Assembly (NCBI GenBank): GCA_947462335.1
Contig: OX381707.1
Coordinates: 58,872,073-58,936,072 of the forward strand
Length of the DNA: 64,000 nucleotides
Reading direction: 5' to 3'
DNA from: Harmothoe impar
Taxonomy: Eukaryota > Annelida > Polychaeta > Phyllodocida > Polynoidae
Shown here: piece by piece, positions 33,745 to 47,000 of the stretch
Position numbering within the stretch: the stretch's first letter is position 1
How the letters are laid out: every line of letters starts with the position of its first letter
Notes under the pieces: generated by a model
The model's database searches: none
The model's input: only the letters and a program-made list of their open reading frames with translations
Told to the model about the DNA's origin: nothing
Program-made: the position numbers and the translations under genes

Positions 33745-35235
33745 GATTGGTTATTGGAGTTAGGCTGGCGACAGGCAACCAACCTTAAAGCCAAGGCAAA
33801 TAGGCTCTGGAGAGGGCTGGTTCTGTGATACTAGGTCTTGAGGCCATGTTTCCTATAGATACCGAGCACCCTGGGCGACGAGGGAGGAGGTTGCTCTACA
33901 GGGTGCCTTAGACAGCATTTCTATTATTTGGTTCCAATTAGTTTTCTGTCACTGCCCACAGGGGCTATTACTTTACAATTTCCACGAACCATGTAGGGAC
34001 CTACGATTGGCACTTTAATGCACCTAATATCGAGGTGATCTGTGTGGAGCTGTATGCATAGAGGAGTTTCCCCCAGAGGTAATACTTGCATTAACGACTG
34101 ATTAGTGTTCTTCTAATTTAAGGCTATGAGCGATGTTCTACCACTGTTTGCTGTTCTAAATGCCAATACTCTGTCTTAGTATTAGCATAAGTGTTTTGAT
34201 GTCATCAATACCTTTCTAAGTCTAAGAAATGTACATCTATTCTCCTCCAAGTATACTGGAAAATTAATCAGTTTCGGAGTATATCTAATTATTATGTAAT
34301 ATCATCCATTATTCTTATAGCTGTTAAGACATAGTTCTGAGTAGTTATTTTATACATCTGATGGGTGGTGGGTGTCTGTTGGGTGCATAAATATGTACTA
34401 GATTAACGTGAATAACTATCAGAACTGGTATAGGGAACGCTCTATCTGTCTCCATTGTTTTCAATGTAATGAGCCGTAAATGTACAATCTGCATGGTATG
34501 GTCAGCTGTCAAGTCTCATTTGTTTGACAAGTCATGAATGATACAAATATCATATCACGAATTGAAGCAGAGATAAATGAAGTAATTCAGTAAATACAGA
34601 AATCCCCTGAGCTCTGCCTTCTCCTATGAGACATGATGGCGGCCTTTTTATACAGGTCTCCTTGTTCTTATTCATAGTCTTTTAAGAAGCTTATTAAACA
34701 GCAAAACACGGCCTTTAATTTAAATGTCTCCAATTACATCTCCCGTGGACTCACTTAGTCTGGCCAACCATTATTTAAGAGTTATTTTGGCCGCTTAAAG
34801 AAGTACCTATTTATCAATTTTGCTGCACTTGATTGAGTTACCCTCTGAAATTATAACAGTGAACTCTGTAAAGGACATGTGAAGCTAACTTTTATGAAAA
34901 GAGAACTGGAGCAAATTGACTGTAAAATTGCACAGATCACAGATTTGTAATGATATCCTCCTGATGCCTTTTTGGTTCATGTGTATAGACAGCCAAATTA
35001 ATTTGCTAGGCGGCAAACATGCAACATGTGACTTCTATTAGTATCTGATGCTCCCTATTCCATTTAATGATATATCATCAGAAGTCCCAGGCAGCAAAGT
35101 GTTTCTATGCGACATGTAAATCTTTCTTCATACTCCCATTATCTTTCCTTATAAGATACCTCTCACATACAACCCCACCAGCTGTCCTGATACTGATGCA
35201 GTACTCTACCACTACTCAGGACTTAACCCATACAA
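33745..35235 (+). repeat. Cassette family 2, copy C1 (non-coding)
   Basis: Two islands are shared with C2: 33760-34030 with 35255-35530, and 34490-34790 with 35880-36180. The second includes the exact string GAATTGAAGCAGAGATAAAT in both copies. Between islands the copies barely align. Gap lengths are not multiples of three, for example an 11-bp difference near 33810, so the conservation is not of a protein. Confidence 0.82.
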
Positions 35236-35237
35236 AT

Positions 35238-36455
35238 GCTTGTTGGGGGGTGCGCTGGCAACAAGCCACCAGCTTCAAAGCTAAGGCAAATAGGGTCTGG
35301 AAGTGCCCTGGAGAGGGGTGGTTGGGAGATACTTGAGGCCATGTTTCCTGTAGATACCAACCACCAAGGGAGCATAGGTAGGGGAGGTTCATCCACAGGA
35401 GGGTCTTCTATGGCATTTCTACTATGTCGTTCCAATCGGGTTCCTGTCACTGCTCGCAGTAGCTATTACATTACAATTACCGGGAAGCAGCCGGGGACCT
35501 GTGATAGAGCCCTTAAAACAACTCCTCCAGGGCCCCTCCAGAGGGTTCTGTTTGTGGTTTTCTGTGTAGGATAGCCTACACTAGGTGCACTGATTATATT
35601 AAGGTGATTAGTAGTATGATTAGTAGCTCATAGACGCGTCCTAACGGTATCAGGGTATTACTGATTCTTAAAATACAACAGTAGGCCTATACCTGACTTA
35701 TTTACTGATCATATACAGTTCCACTTCTTGGTTTCAGTATCTTTATCACATATAATCGATAATGTTCCTTCTTGAAGATTTTATTAAAATATTCATGAAT
35801 CACCATCAAAAAGAAGTATGTAGTGAAAACACCATCCCATCTTATTGTTTCCCAATGTCGTAACTGTACAACCGACTTGATTTTGTCAGGTCTCAAGCCT
35901 CATTGGATTTTGTTTGACAACTCATAAATAATGTAAACTTAATATTGTGAATTGAAGCAGAGATAAATAAGGCAATCATTATGGTAAATACAATCCCCAT
36001 GCACTTTTTCTTCTCCTGTGGAAATTAATGGCTGCCTTTTTTATGCAGGTCTCAGCTTCATATTCGTGGTAATTCAATAAGGTTATTAAGCACCAACACA
36101 TCGCCCTTAGTTTAATGTCTCTATTTGTAAAGTCATATTCTCACATGGACTTACTTAGTCTGACCAACCAGTATATATGATCTATTTTAACTGCAGTAAT
36201 TCATCAATTTAGATGCACCTCCTTTTTACCCTAGAAAATCGTATATATAAAAGTGCTAGTGAATGAACTCTGTATAATGGTTAAATAAAAGCAGCAAATT
36301 GGATGTCATGTGATAGCACAAAAGGGTCGAGTGCATATCATGTTATTTGCGTTGTTGATTTAAGCATCTGTATCTATGTTGGGCCTTGTACCCATTTCAT
36401 TGTATCGTCTCTTTAGAAAATCACCTTGTGTAATAAAGATTCGTTATAAACTCAA
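35238..36455 (+). repeat. Cassette family 2, copy C2 (non-coding)
   Basis: Second copy, as described for C1. A further weak match links 36265-36310 with 34860-34920. The 112-codon frame at 35236 falls on the first island but is not preserved in C1. Confidence 0.82.
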
Positions 36456-36464
36456 AAAAACACA

Positions 36465-37200
36465 CAATCCACGTAGGGACCTGTAGTAGCTATCCTCCAG
36501 ACACCTTGTTGCTGGTTACGTGTCGGAAGGTGATAAGGAATTGGCGGCTTACTGAATGCTATATAGTAAAAGCCTTACAACTAATGCAAGGAACTAATCA
36601 AATACTCCTATTCCTCCTTTTCTATATCGATATGTCGGTAATGATATATTACTGACGCAATACTGTGATAGACAGATAGAAACGCTGTCTTCATAGCAAC
36701 AACTGCAATACCAGTTGTAGATGCACAATAACACTGGTGCCAGTCTACTGCTGCTTTGCTACTACCCTGTTTTAAAAATACCAGTTACTGAACCGAAAGA
36801 ATTAAAAGTATGAATTAGTCGAAAATGCACGTTATAGAGTCTGGTACCACTGACATAACTCCCAGGTGGACTTTGCTCTGTTCACCTGTCTGTCTGAATG
36901 CTTGTATGAACTTATATACATATATATGTAACAACTCATGCAAACTCAATAACGCATGCACACTTAAAAGAATCGACATACTCGGTGAAGCCGATTGCTT
37001 TATGTACTCTAAAGAACTTTAATGCATTGCTGCGATGTCTCCATCTTACCTGCAAGTAAAAGATGGATTGTATACTGTGCAATGATTATAATTGGAGTTT
37101 ACTCAAATAAGAATATGCATGGCAAATGCCTTTGACTGTATCGTTTTCTTTGTAAGATCACCGTGTGAAATAAAGAAACGTATCAAATCAAAAAACCACT
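36465..37200 (+). repeat. Cassette family 2, partial copy C3
   Basis: The start resembles C1 at 33990 (GTAGGGACCT). The end, 37133-37195, matches C2 at 36390-36455, both containing ATCACCTTGTG/ATCACCGTGTG, then AATAAAG and a C/A-rich tail. The middle is too diverged to align by eye. Confidence 0.5.
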
Positions 37201-37221
37201 TCTACAGTACCCAGTACAATG

Positions 37222-37287
<66 letters not shown>
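37222..37287. repeat. AT dinucleotide microsatellite
   Basis: An almost uninterrupted TA run of about 66 bp, immediately after partial copy C3. Confidence 0.97.
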
Positions 37288-37289
<2 letters not shown>

Positions 37290-37290
<1 letters not shown>

Positions 37291-38120
37291 TAGAAGCTGT
37301 CTTTTTCATGATAAAAGATTTTTAAATGCCGATAACCAAGCCCCTTCTCGTGTTGAAGACATGAGGTGGACATGGGAATGCAGTGTTAGTTGTTGTATAG
37401 CACGTCAGTTGCTCTATAGCTATATACATTGTCAGAACCGTATTTTGCCCTTGTATTATGTGCGTAAGGCGATATTGCTGTGTATACTACCCTTAATGGA
37501 GCTGAAATAATAAATAGCCGTGCTACACGTTTTCCACATTAGTGAGAACAATGTTTAAAATGTCACAAATACGATAATGTGGGGCCCTTGTAGTTCAGCG
37601 CACCAGAGAATGCCATGAGGTATATCAAATATCAAATAGGAGAAGGTCGCTTGTTTGGACTGATTCATATTTTCTATGAAGCTTCTATTAGAATAAAAGG
37701 GAATGCAAACAGCCTTTATTGACCTATATGATAGCATGGTTATAAACTAGTAAATTGTAGGAATGCAATGTCAAATAACGACGTTTTGTAAAATATCACC
37801 TTACAACCCGTTAGTCACAACGAGTCCGCTAACACAGCCCCACCCCCCCCCTCCCTCCATCCCAGAATCCTCTTCTGATCACCTTCCATCCCAAAATACA
37901 CATTTTTTGCCCTATGCTGCTCCCCTAAGCTCATTATTCAAACCAGTTCTGAGGTAGTTTGAGATTTATGTTTTTTCAATACTTTCCTTTCCTCGATCTC
38001 TAAAATCGGCATAACTTAATCTAAAATTGAATTACAATGTTGAATATGATGCCATTGTCAGCGTAATACTATGGGGGAAAAGGTAGGAAAAACACATATA
38101 TTGATTTCTAACTGCTACAT
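37290..38120. other. Unassigned DNA
   Basis: No gene seen. A C-rich patch lies at 37838-37858. The right end leads into the GC-rich patch at 38125. Confidence 0.4.
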
Positions 38121-38124
38121 AGTC

Positions 38125-38215
38125 ACTAGGGGCGGGGCGGCCTCTCTTTGGAGACAGGAAGTCCTGGCCGGAAGTGCAGCGGCTGAGACGCCGGAAACTG
38201 CTCCGTGCGTTGGCT
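38125..38215. promoter_or_regulatory. Candidate GC-rich promoter patch
   Basis: GGGGCGGGGCGGCC at 38129-38142 contains Sp1/KLF-type boxes. GGCCGGAAGTG at 38167-38177 and GCCGGAAAC at 38191-38199 are ETS-type sites. This concentration of GC is unusual for the surrounding AT-rich DNA. No adjoining exon was identified, so a promoter or enhancer role is inference. Confidence 0.4.
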
Positions 38216-38219
38216 GCTG

Positions 38220-40168
38220 GGAGTTGAATCAATGCACAATGTGTCGATAGTGAGAACTGTGCTGTGTCTGCCTCTATATGGATGAATATCTATACTGGCT
38301 GCTACTGCCACTGTGGTTTTACGTTGTATGGGCTGAAGGATGGGGGCGTAGGGAGGGGACGAGTGGTGTATTGAATTATGTGACAGGGCATAGGGCATGG
38401 GTCATGTACGACCTGGGTGTCTCTGACCGAGCAGAGACGAATACAAAATATCATACACGACACATTGTTGTTCAAGTCAGTTTTTGGTCATATTCGAGAA
38501 TGAAAATTGTCCATCCTCTTGAGGGCTTATGTTTTGTAGTCGGAATCTCAATAAAGGACCGGGCTATCAATCTTCTCAAGATCGGCTAGCATTCAACATA
38601 GCATGATGTCTTCGGGGATTCACCGTACATTGATGCATCTTCATTCAGATATGAAAGTTTTAAGATTATAGTCTACTGCTGTTATCGGACCAAGGAGTTA
38701 TTTAATGAAACAAGAATGAGTGCAGTGTTGTCCCTGGACCGGTGGGTCCGCCACATCAAGGATCTGTATCGGGGGCTCGCGTTTTGCACTTTGGGCTTTA
38801 AAATTTCATCATCACCATCATCGATGGAATTTTCAGTACATGTGCAGCCTAAAACATTCAGCAATACCAAAGGTATATCCTCATCGATATGAGGCTAGAA
38901 ACACAATCTGCTACAAAATATTGGCCTGTGGGTTCTTCTCCAGTTCCACATTACATATAGCCATACATGTGGCAGTGGACGTCTTGTAGATTGGCCTGCA
39001 CCAAGGTAGTAATATGATTATTGATTACAAAGAGCAGCTCAGTGAACCCGAGGTCAGGCTACAATTACAGACATCATCCCCTGTTACAAGATACCCCCCC
39101 CCCCCCGCAGCCTGGCAGTCAGTACCTGCCCTAATATGAGAGTGCTATCTTGGCTGTATGAAAGAAAATAAGCCCCAAAATTGAATAATTATTCATGGCT
39201 TTGATGCCATTGTTGTATCATATATATTCCACTATCCTATGCAAATCATCAGCATTCTTCAATTATAAAGTGCCAGAATTACCCAGTATTCGAAATAGAA
39301 ATAGTGGAGTAAACGTTCTTGGGCTAATTTAACTCTTGCTTCTTCTATGTGTGACAGAAAGTGGGCTAATACGTCCATATCATGCAATGCCTTTACCACC
39401 CCCTCTGCGGCCTAAGTTGGTACAAGGGTGCATCAAAAGCAACTCCATATAATCAACGAACACGGCATAGACTTGGTTAGCCATGCTGGTTGTAAAATAA
39501 GGCATCCCATACACGGGAGTGAGGCCCAATAGCTGAGCACTGAATATGCCCCGAGTAGGGGGAACGCTCCAGGGTTAGCGGAAGCAGAGGTCGTGGGCCG
39601 CCGGGAAAATAGCCCTGTCAGCAGAGAAGATTAAAATAGCTTCCAGTTTGGACGTCAGCCCTTTGTTCTCTGTGTTAAGCTCAAACTTTACGTATATAAT
39701 ACTGTTGTAGGTAGAATATGAGATCTGGGATGAGGATGCATAGTTCTTCATCTTTTCTAAAAAAAAAAAAAGGAAGAAGAAAAAAGGCATGTGTATCTTT
39801 TCTCATAATCCTTTCATCATAGAGTTTTTATCTGATAAAATGTGTCCATTTCTTACTTTGACGTGGTTATGTTAAACGACATTGCGCGGGCGTCTTTTTA
39901 CATACAGCATCGTTTGCCTGCCTCGTCATTCCCCTATTTTACCATAGGCCTATATTTATAGGAAATCTTCAGTACCCAACTAGCTATCTCTAAGACAATA
40001 TTTATCATAAAGTAAGGGTGATACAGCAGTCTTTCATGGTATAAACAATACATACTCACACACAAATGGCGGATATTAAAGTTGGACCAGAAGGGCCCAA
40101 ATCTTTAGTGAAAATGGCATTGTCTGTGGCCCAGAGTCTGACAACTCTACATATTGAAGTCCGGAGCT
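38220..40168. other. Unassigned DNA
   Basis: Contains a short CATCATCACCATCATCGATG tract (38807-38826), a C-run at 39092-39106 and an A-rich tract at 39759-39785. The frames at 38278, 38720 and 39575 show no recognisable domain. Confidence 0.4.
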
Positions 40169-40171
40169 ATA

Positions 40172-40363
40172 CACTGTAAAAAGTTGGATGCCATTTTTGT
40201 AGGTGTACAGTAGATTCTACTGTAGGCCTACAGTTTATTGTAGGTAAACAGTAGAATATACTGTAAATCTACAGTAGATTCTACTGTAACTCCATTATAT
40301 AGCAGAAACTACGGTAGATCTCCAGTCGATTCTACTGTGTACCTACACTAACTATTTACAGCG
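40172..40363. mobile_element. Palindromic MITE, 192 bp, TA target
   Basis: The termini CACTGTAAAAAGTT and, as complement of the right end, CGCTGTAAATAGTT form the inverted repeats, with TA on each side (40170-40171, 40364-40365). The interior repeats the palindromic motif CAGTAGATTCTACTGTA. It has no coding capacity. Confidence 0.8.
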
Positions 40364-40365
40364 TA

Positions 40366-41385
40366 GATATTACTGTACACACGCGGGCCCTCCTTACAGG
40401 TAGATGTGCAGTGAAAACATGTAGTATCTATCCCATTACGACACCTCTCACCAACCTTCTCTTGGGTCTCTCCCCAAATTGGCCTCAAATTGTCACAGTC
40501 GGTGCGTTGATGGGACATAGAAACGGGAATCTAATACTGGCCTTCTTTTTTAAATTGTCATCTGCTTTTTCTTTTCTTTGGAATGTCGCCTGCCCAGCAA
40601 AAGTGCCCTTTTTCTGCATATATATACTTAAAGTTGATGTATAAGTATGCTGTTGTGCATTGTAAGTCATGGTGATCTTAAATTGGTATTGTAGCTGTTG
40701 CGTGACATGTATTTCCTTCATGAAGCTCTCCTAGTATGCGCAAAATCATCTAGAAAGCTGATATTATAGCGTATCTACCTAAAACATGACATTGATGATT
40801 GTTACTGGCTGACACTACATGCACACATTCAGTTGTGGCCTTACACTGCTCTACACATCACGATTTTGGGTGCGGGAGGGTAGATGGTTCCAACAAATAA
40901 TTCGATAATAATTCTTGCATAACAGAAAGCAGCAAGCAGTGCAATATGCTGCACAGAATAATAATCAGAAGAACTACAATTTGAGTACAGTTCTTGTGAG
41001 CAGAAAATTTTGATGGCACATCTATTACAGTCAGCAAAGAGCGAAATGATTTTGAAATGGATGCTGAGCTGATACACACAGTACAACAATGAAGCAGTTG
41101 AGTAGATACACGCTGACACGATAGCAATATCAGTTAACTGAGATAGCCAAATGTTGCACATGAAACCTTATTCAGTGAGGTAGTATTTAAGAATTTCTAA
41201 GTGTGCTGTATCCTCTAACATGGCGCATAGTTATTTATGCTTCAAAATAAATATGAGCACATTTGAGCCTTCAACAATCTATCCATCCTACACGGTTTCT
41301 TACTCTATCGTGAGGAGGAAAAATATGTCACGAAATCTAAAGGAAAGCGTTGCTGCTTCAAAGTAAACAGATCTGCCATTTAATT
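40366..41385. other. Unassigned DNA
   Basis: The minus-strand frames at 40841-41161 overlap in two registers, lack any family signature and have no paralogue in the later copies. No repeat or structure of note. Confidence 0.4.
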
Positions 41386-41389
41386 GAGT

Positions 41390-43690
41390 CACCAGGACAT
41401 ATAAAAAGCTCGAAAACAGATCGATAAGAGCATTATTGACTGTACATTATGGAACCAGAAAGGAAAGGGAGAAAGAACAACCATAATATAAGAATAAGCT
41501 ATAAGAATGACCATTGATCAATAAGATTTATCCTTATAGCTTTGTATAGGCCTCAATCAATAGTACACAATATGATTTTATGGGTGCAATGTTTTAATGC
41601 AATACAATGTTGTTACCTGACCTGCCGAGAAAGTAACAGACAAGAAGGAGTAAATATCTATAAGTGTATCTAAATTTTTTTCCCAGAGGGCTGCACTTAA
41701 AACACCTCTGTTTATTTGGTAAATAAGTCTGTCTCAGTGTATACGCACGAAGACCAAAGCCTTTGTATAGGAACAAAGTGACTCGGCATTGGCTTCCATG
41801 GTAGACACCAGTCTTGTCTGTGAAACAAAGGAATAAAGGGAGATACGAGACATAACATGTTTAACTGAGACTTGCAGGTGCAAGAAGCGGAAGGAGCACC
41901 AAGCTTGTTATGCTGGTTACCACCGTGCAGATCGGCAAGTGTCTGAGACTTTTTTCACCCGAGCCATGTATATTGATAGGAATACCTTTACACAATGTCT
42001 GTGATTCTAGTATTATACCAACAGTGGACTAAATGCTGAATTTTCCCAGGCAAACCTGTCTTATCAGCACTATGTCTGATGAATAGATTACTTCCGACAG
42101 AGACTGCCCGTTGGCATGGTTCTAAATTCCCTCTGGGTGGCACCACTTTTAACATGACAAAGTAGGTGGGCTGCCCTGGGGGACTCCAGGCTTAACTAGG
42201 AGGAAGTGTTTACCACAATAGACCCTGGTTCATAATATGGATAGGTAAGTGCAGAGGAGGGTATTTACAAGTAAAGGCTTAATGGTTTTAAATAAATTAA
42301 AATTGTGTTGTAGTTTCATAGATTTGATCATAGTACCACAGTGTCAATACCAGCGCACAGGTTATTATGGTATTGTCAGGGGAAAGTTACGTAAGCACAA
42401 GTAAGCACCTCACATGCTTCTAAACGTGCTTCCCTTGCATTTCACATGCTCACTAACTTACACCAAAGAAATCAATTCCACTGTTATAATGCATTAGTTT
42501 GTATTATGCGAGAAGATTAATGAAGGTGTGTTTCTATTTCAAGTTGCGTCAATGTGTCCCTTTCTATTGAATTACAATTAGTATAAATGCAGTTGAGGTT
42601 GTCATCTGAGTACAGTCACATCCTCTCTTCATGATCAACAATTCTGACACGTGTCTCCGTCTTGGTCTATCGCAAACTAGCTGTATCAGTAAATGTAACC
42701 AGGCCAGCGAAAAGGGGTATCTAGGGGGGAATTAATAACTTAAGTATGTGTCAAAATCTTTAAAATGAAATAGCGTAAGCTAAGATACAACCTGTCGTCT
42801 TGTGGGATTCATATCTCAAACATGAGTTCTTATGTAAAACTAGAAATGAAAAATATGCTCTAATCATATTGTATCCGATGATACTAATACTAAAATATAT
42901 GTTATCAGTTTTGAGGAACTCATGTAATTCTCAAGAGATGAGGACCAAAAAGTTCATTTCGGACAATGGAAGGGTTTCCATGGCAACCATGATGTGATAT
43001 ACATGTGCCAATTTCGCATAGAAAAAAATGCCATTCTGATCCCCTGGTGGCCATAACCAGAATTAACAATTGCACCCGAAGGCTGGTTTTCTCAGGATGG
43101 GTCTTACTGTTGAATGGCATATTTCCATTGCACAGAGAGGATACACAATAGGTATGAAATGTTTAGACTGATTGATTTCTCCACATTCTTGAGAAATGTA
43201 AAATGGGAACTTAAGGATATGAGGAACGAGCATGTATAAATTATTGGCGAGCAATATCTCGATGGTATTATAAAAATGTGACACAATCTGCGAAAAAGGC
43301 CCTTAGTGCAGGGTGCACTAAGGTATGTTTTCCCAGTACATGCCATTATGTATAAGTGTAAGATCTCATCAGTCATATTTTCCATCAGTCTTCCACACAT
43401 CAAGTGATGTATAGTGGAGACAGAAATCTGGGAAAATAGCATCTGTCTATTATCCTGATGTTGTAAGTAAATGTTTCCCACCACCTAATGATAAAGGAAA
43501 CATGAGACACTGGCCTAAAACCTGATTCACACGGCATTGTCCACTCGGTGTAATATACCATAAACTGTAGATACGGAGAATTGTAGTGGCGTTAAATCAC
43601 ACTTTACACCAAGAAATTGATACTCTGAGACTCATACAAACATCTGTATGGATCACCGCCATGCAGTTAACCCATGGCTCATATCTGCAT
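41390..43690 (+). repeat. Cassette family 3, copy U1 (non-coding)
   Basis: Block d (41640-42215) matches 45800-46480 and 49050-49800. All three share strings such as CTTATCAGCAC, GGATTACTTCCG (GATTACTTCCG here) and CTCTAAATTCC/TTCTAAATTCC. Block e (43340-43680) matches 46920-47140 plus 47395-47480. A weaker block c lies at 41390-41520. Blocks a and b are not seen in U1. Confidence 0.8.
42925..43080 (-). repeat. Dispersed repeat copy with a CTCF-like site
   Basis: Relative of 32325-32600, inserted within U1. At 43039-43053 it reads ATCCCCTGGTGGCCA, whose complement contains CCACCAGGGG, the CTCF core type, in the same orientation as the other copy. Confidence 0.55.
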
Positions 43691-44089
43691 ATTTGTGAAG
43701 TCTGTATTCGTGCAATGACAACCTAGGCCATTATTGTTGGAACAGCAATCACAGATTCATATCCATAAAAGTATAGACTGTCTGCTCTGCAAATACTGTA
43801 CTACTCAGGCTCGCAGATCTGCGGGAACAAGCGTTTTGTTCTCCATGCGCATGTATTAAGACATAAGTATATTGATGTAATTTTTGTCTACATATTATGG
43901 AAATATTGTAATTTAAGTTTCTACACGTAGCATATGGATTAAAACCATCAGGATATAAAACTCATGTCTAAGGAGGACGAACAGTGTAACAGGTACATGC
44001 ACCAGTAGAATAGAGCCTTCTCTATAATAACATTTTATCATCACTCACCTATAACTTATTCCCTACATTAAAATAGATGCTACCTCTTC

Positions 44090-47000
44090 TGTATGCAAGC
44101 TTCCTGCCAGAGAAAAGAACATCTCTAGAAGCAAACCATTGTCCCTACATTCTATAGATGAGTGAGGTTGTTTTTTAATACAGAAATATCAGGGACAGTG
44201 TGAAGGCTCCTCAGAGAGGGAGGGGCAGTTAATATAGAACACAGACTTAGACATCAATGCACCTGTGGGCTCACTCACTGAGCTGAGAATGAACACTATA
44301 GAAAAAAACATTACCAGAAGGGAGCCGAATAACAGAGAAACACACACTGTCCACCATATTTCAAAACAATATAATATTACGAAACCTATAATGTTCGCCT
44401 AGTGAATCTCGATACAGTTCATACACATATTTACATCGTCAACTCATGTATAGTTTTGGGTTCTCATTTAGTATACTTCTGTGTTCCTATTTCTAATATT
44501 GGCCAGTCTTGATTATTGGAAAACACAACTGAGAGGCCCATGCACAAGACAACTACGGCCTACGGCAAATCTGAAGGAACTATTACATCTCCTTCCAATT
44601 TTTTTATTTTTTATATAACATACATTGATGGATAAACAGACCTATTCCCATGATGACAGCAGACAAGCATTAATAAAGGGTGTGCATCAATTATTTCACC
44701 CACCAATCAGATAGTAACTGGTAACCATCCCTCAGCACTTTACAGTGCTGTATCAGCACCTTATGATTAAGTGACCATTTATTGTCCCAGAGCTACTAAA
44801 ATCCTATAGTATGTATGTCCATATAAAAGAGGGGAGGGAGGTGTTTAAGTGAGTTATTGGCTGTGACATGGCTATGCTAGTGTGGTAGACTAAAGTGAAA
44901 CATGGGTGATGGAGGCGCGACATCTATCTCCTTAACAGGACTATCAGCAGCATCCCTAGACACACATCTACCACATTTATTATCGCCCACCTCTCAGCTC
45001 TGTCAGCTCCAGTGAAAGTACCCTGCATGCTGTGACATCTGTAGGGATATGGAGGGTATAGGACGGGGGCTTGGTGAAGATGAGGATGGAAATGAGGACA
45101 GGCAAAGATAATTGTTTTTTTTTTCAGCAATCGAAGTAATGTAGACCTCTATGTCTCTTTAGTAGTTGACAGTATTAAATGACAAGTAACTTAGGCAAGC
45201 CAGTTATGCTGAGTTTGACATTCCTTTATGTATATCGTACATGGGGCGAAGGTCATACTACTATTACTAGACAATCACACAGCTGTGCCCTTTGTTCAAT
45301 GTTGGTTTGTTATAAAGGATCTATGTGGCAATTATTGAAAAAGGCACACAGGAAAAGAAGTTGTAGACAAGAGAACATCCGTATACCCAGGAATAGCCAT
45401 TGATATGATTATCTTGTGTAATTTTTAAGAGTTCGACCCAGACCAAGTCTACACATTATGGTCAGTATTTAAAAGTTAATTGTCAGCGAAAGTTGGGTTG
45501 GGCAACATGTTTATGAAATGAGATGAGTCTTATCTCGATACTCAGATACATAAGGCCAGAAAAGAGGTGAGATTCAAGTTCAAGTTGCGAAAAAAATAGG
45601 TATAGGGAGGAGATTAAACTTTAGTGATGTCATTTGTAGGTGATGCTATAGTCATTGAGAGACAGAATTCCTGACCATGCATAAAGGAAGTGGGACAAGT
45701 AGGGAGCTGAACCTGAATACACACTTCCCTTGAGCCCTCAGGCTGATATAGCATTGTTGCACCTAAACCATTCATGCCCATTGGGTAACTAGTGATAACT
45801 AAGCAGATCATATCCCAGTGCATGCACACAAAGACAAAAGCTGAGGTGCAGTATTGTTATCTTCCTCTCAGAGTGCCTCAGTATGTATACACAGCAGTCT
45901 CCTTTATAGGGAGATGGGAGACATAACCTGATGTTACTGAGACTTGTAGGTACAGGAAGGTTACCACCATGCATATACTGGTTATAGTGTCTGGTCTATA
46001 GTATAGACTTCAGATATGCATAATTTGAAGCAGCAAAGGCTGCCGGCTGCCAAATGTAGGTTAAAGACTTGATGCCACAACCCCGTAGTTGGTCATCTTT
46101 CTATATGTCTACATTATCTTTTTTGATAGCACTACTCTATCATTGCTACGGTCCTTCTGATAATAAAATGTTCAGATACCACTAGGGTCTTTAGGCCTAT
46201 CCATGCGATAGTTGTCAATCTGTATGAAGACTATAATCCACTAGGTTTAGTATGCCTTCTTTTCACCTGAACCATGTATACTAATAAACAGTGGAATTCA
46301 GTGCTGATTATTGATATAGGCATATATCTGTCTTATCAGCACTCTCTCTGACCAATGGATTACTTCCGACTGCTTGTTGGCACAGCTCTAAATTCCCTCA
46401 AGGGTTGCACCACTTTTAACATGACAAAGTAGGCAGACTGTCCCTGGAGACTCCAGACCTGAGTCAGATTAAGTGTTAACAGATATGGGTAGTTATATGC
46501 GCATTTGGGGTATCAGGATAGTGGGGCGCCGATAGTGGTTCTACATGAGTAGAAATGTGTGATGTCACTTTATGATTATTATCGTAACATCACACAGTAT
46601 CAATACCAAGATACAATAATTATGTATCTCATTTGAAACAATATGATATTGCTTAGCCGATTGCATGGGATTTTCACATTGCCCCTTTGCAGCAATTTGC
46701 ATATTTTTTTTCTAATTGACTGGTCTAAACCCCAACATAATGAATGATGATTCAGAATGTCAGCTTTCCATTACCCAGAGAATCTAGGCCTAAACATTAA
46801 ATATAAAGCCATGTAAGGCAGGAATTCTAGCATGTGTGCTATATTTTCAAACAATATGTCAATAGTATTACATTATATGTGGGGGTGATGGGAAGTGTAC
46901 ATATGAGAGACTGGGTAGAGGTTGAGCTCATCACTCACATTTTCCATCGGGCTTCCACACATCAAAGCAGCGATGCAGAGTGACAACGAGACGCTGGGAA

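Noticed and set aside
35236..35574. 112-codon ORF on the first island of C2
   Set aside because: The paralogous C1 island has frame-breaking gaps, so the frame is not conserved.
40841..41161. Two overlapping minus-strand ORFs with hydrophobic stretches
   Set aside because: Both registers are open over the same DNA, no family is recognised and there is no conserved paralogue.
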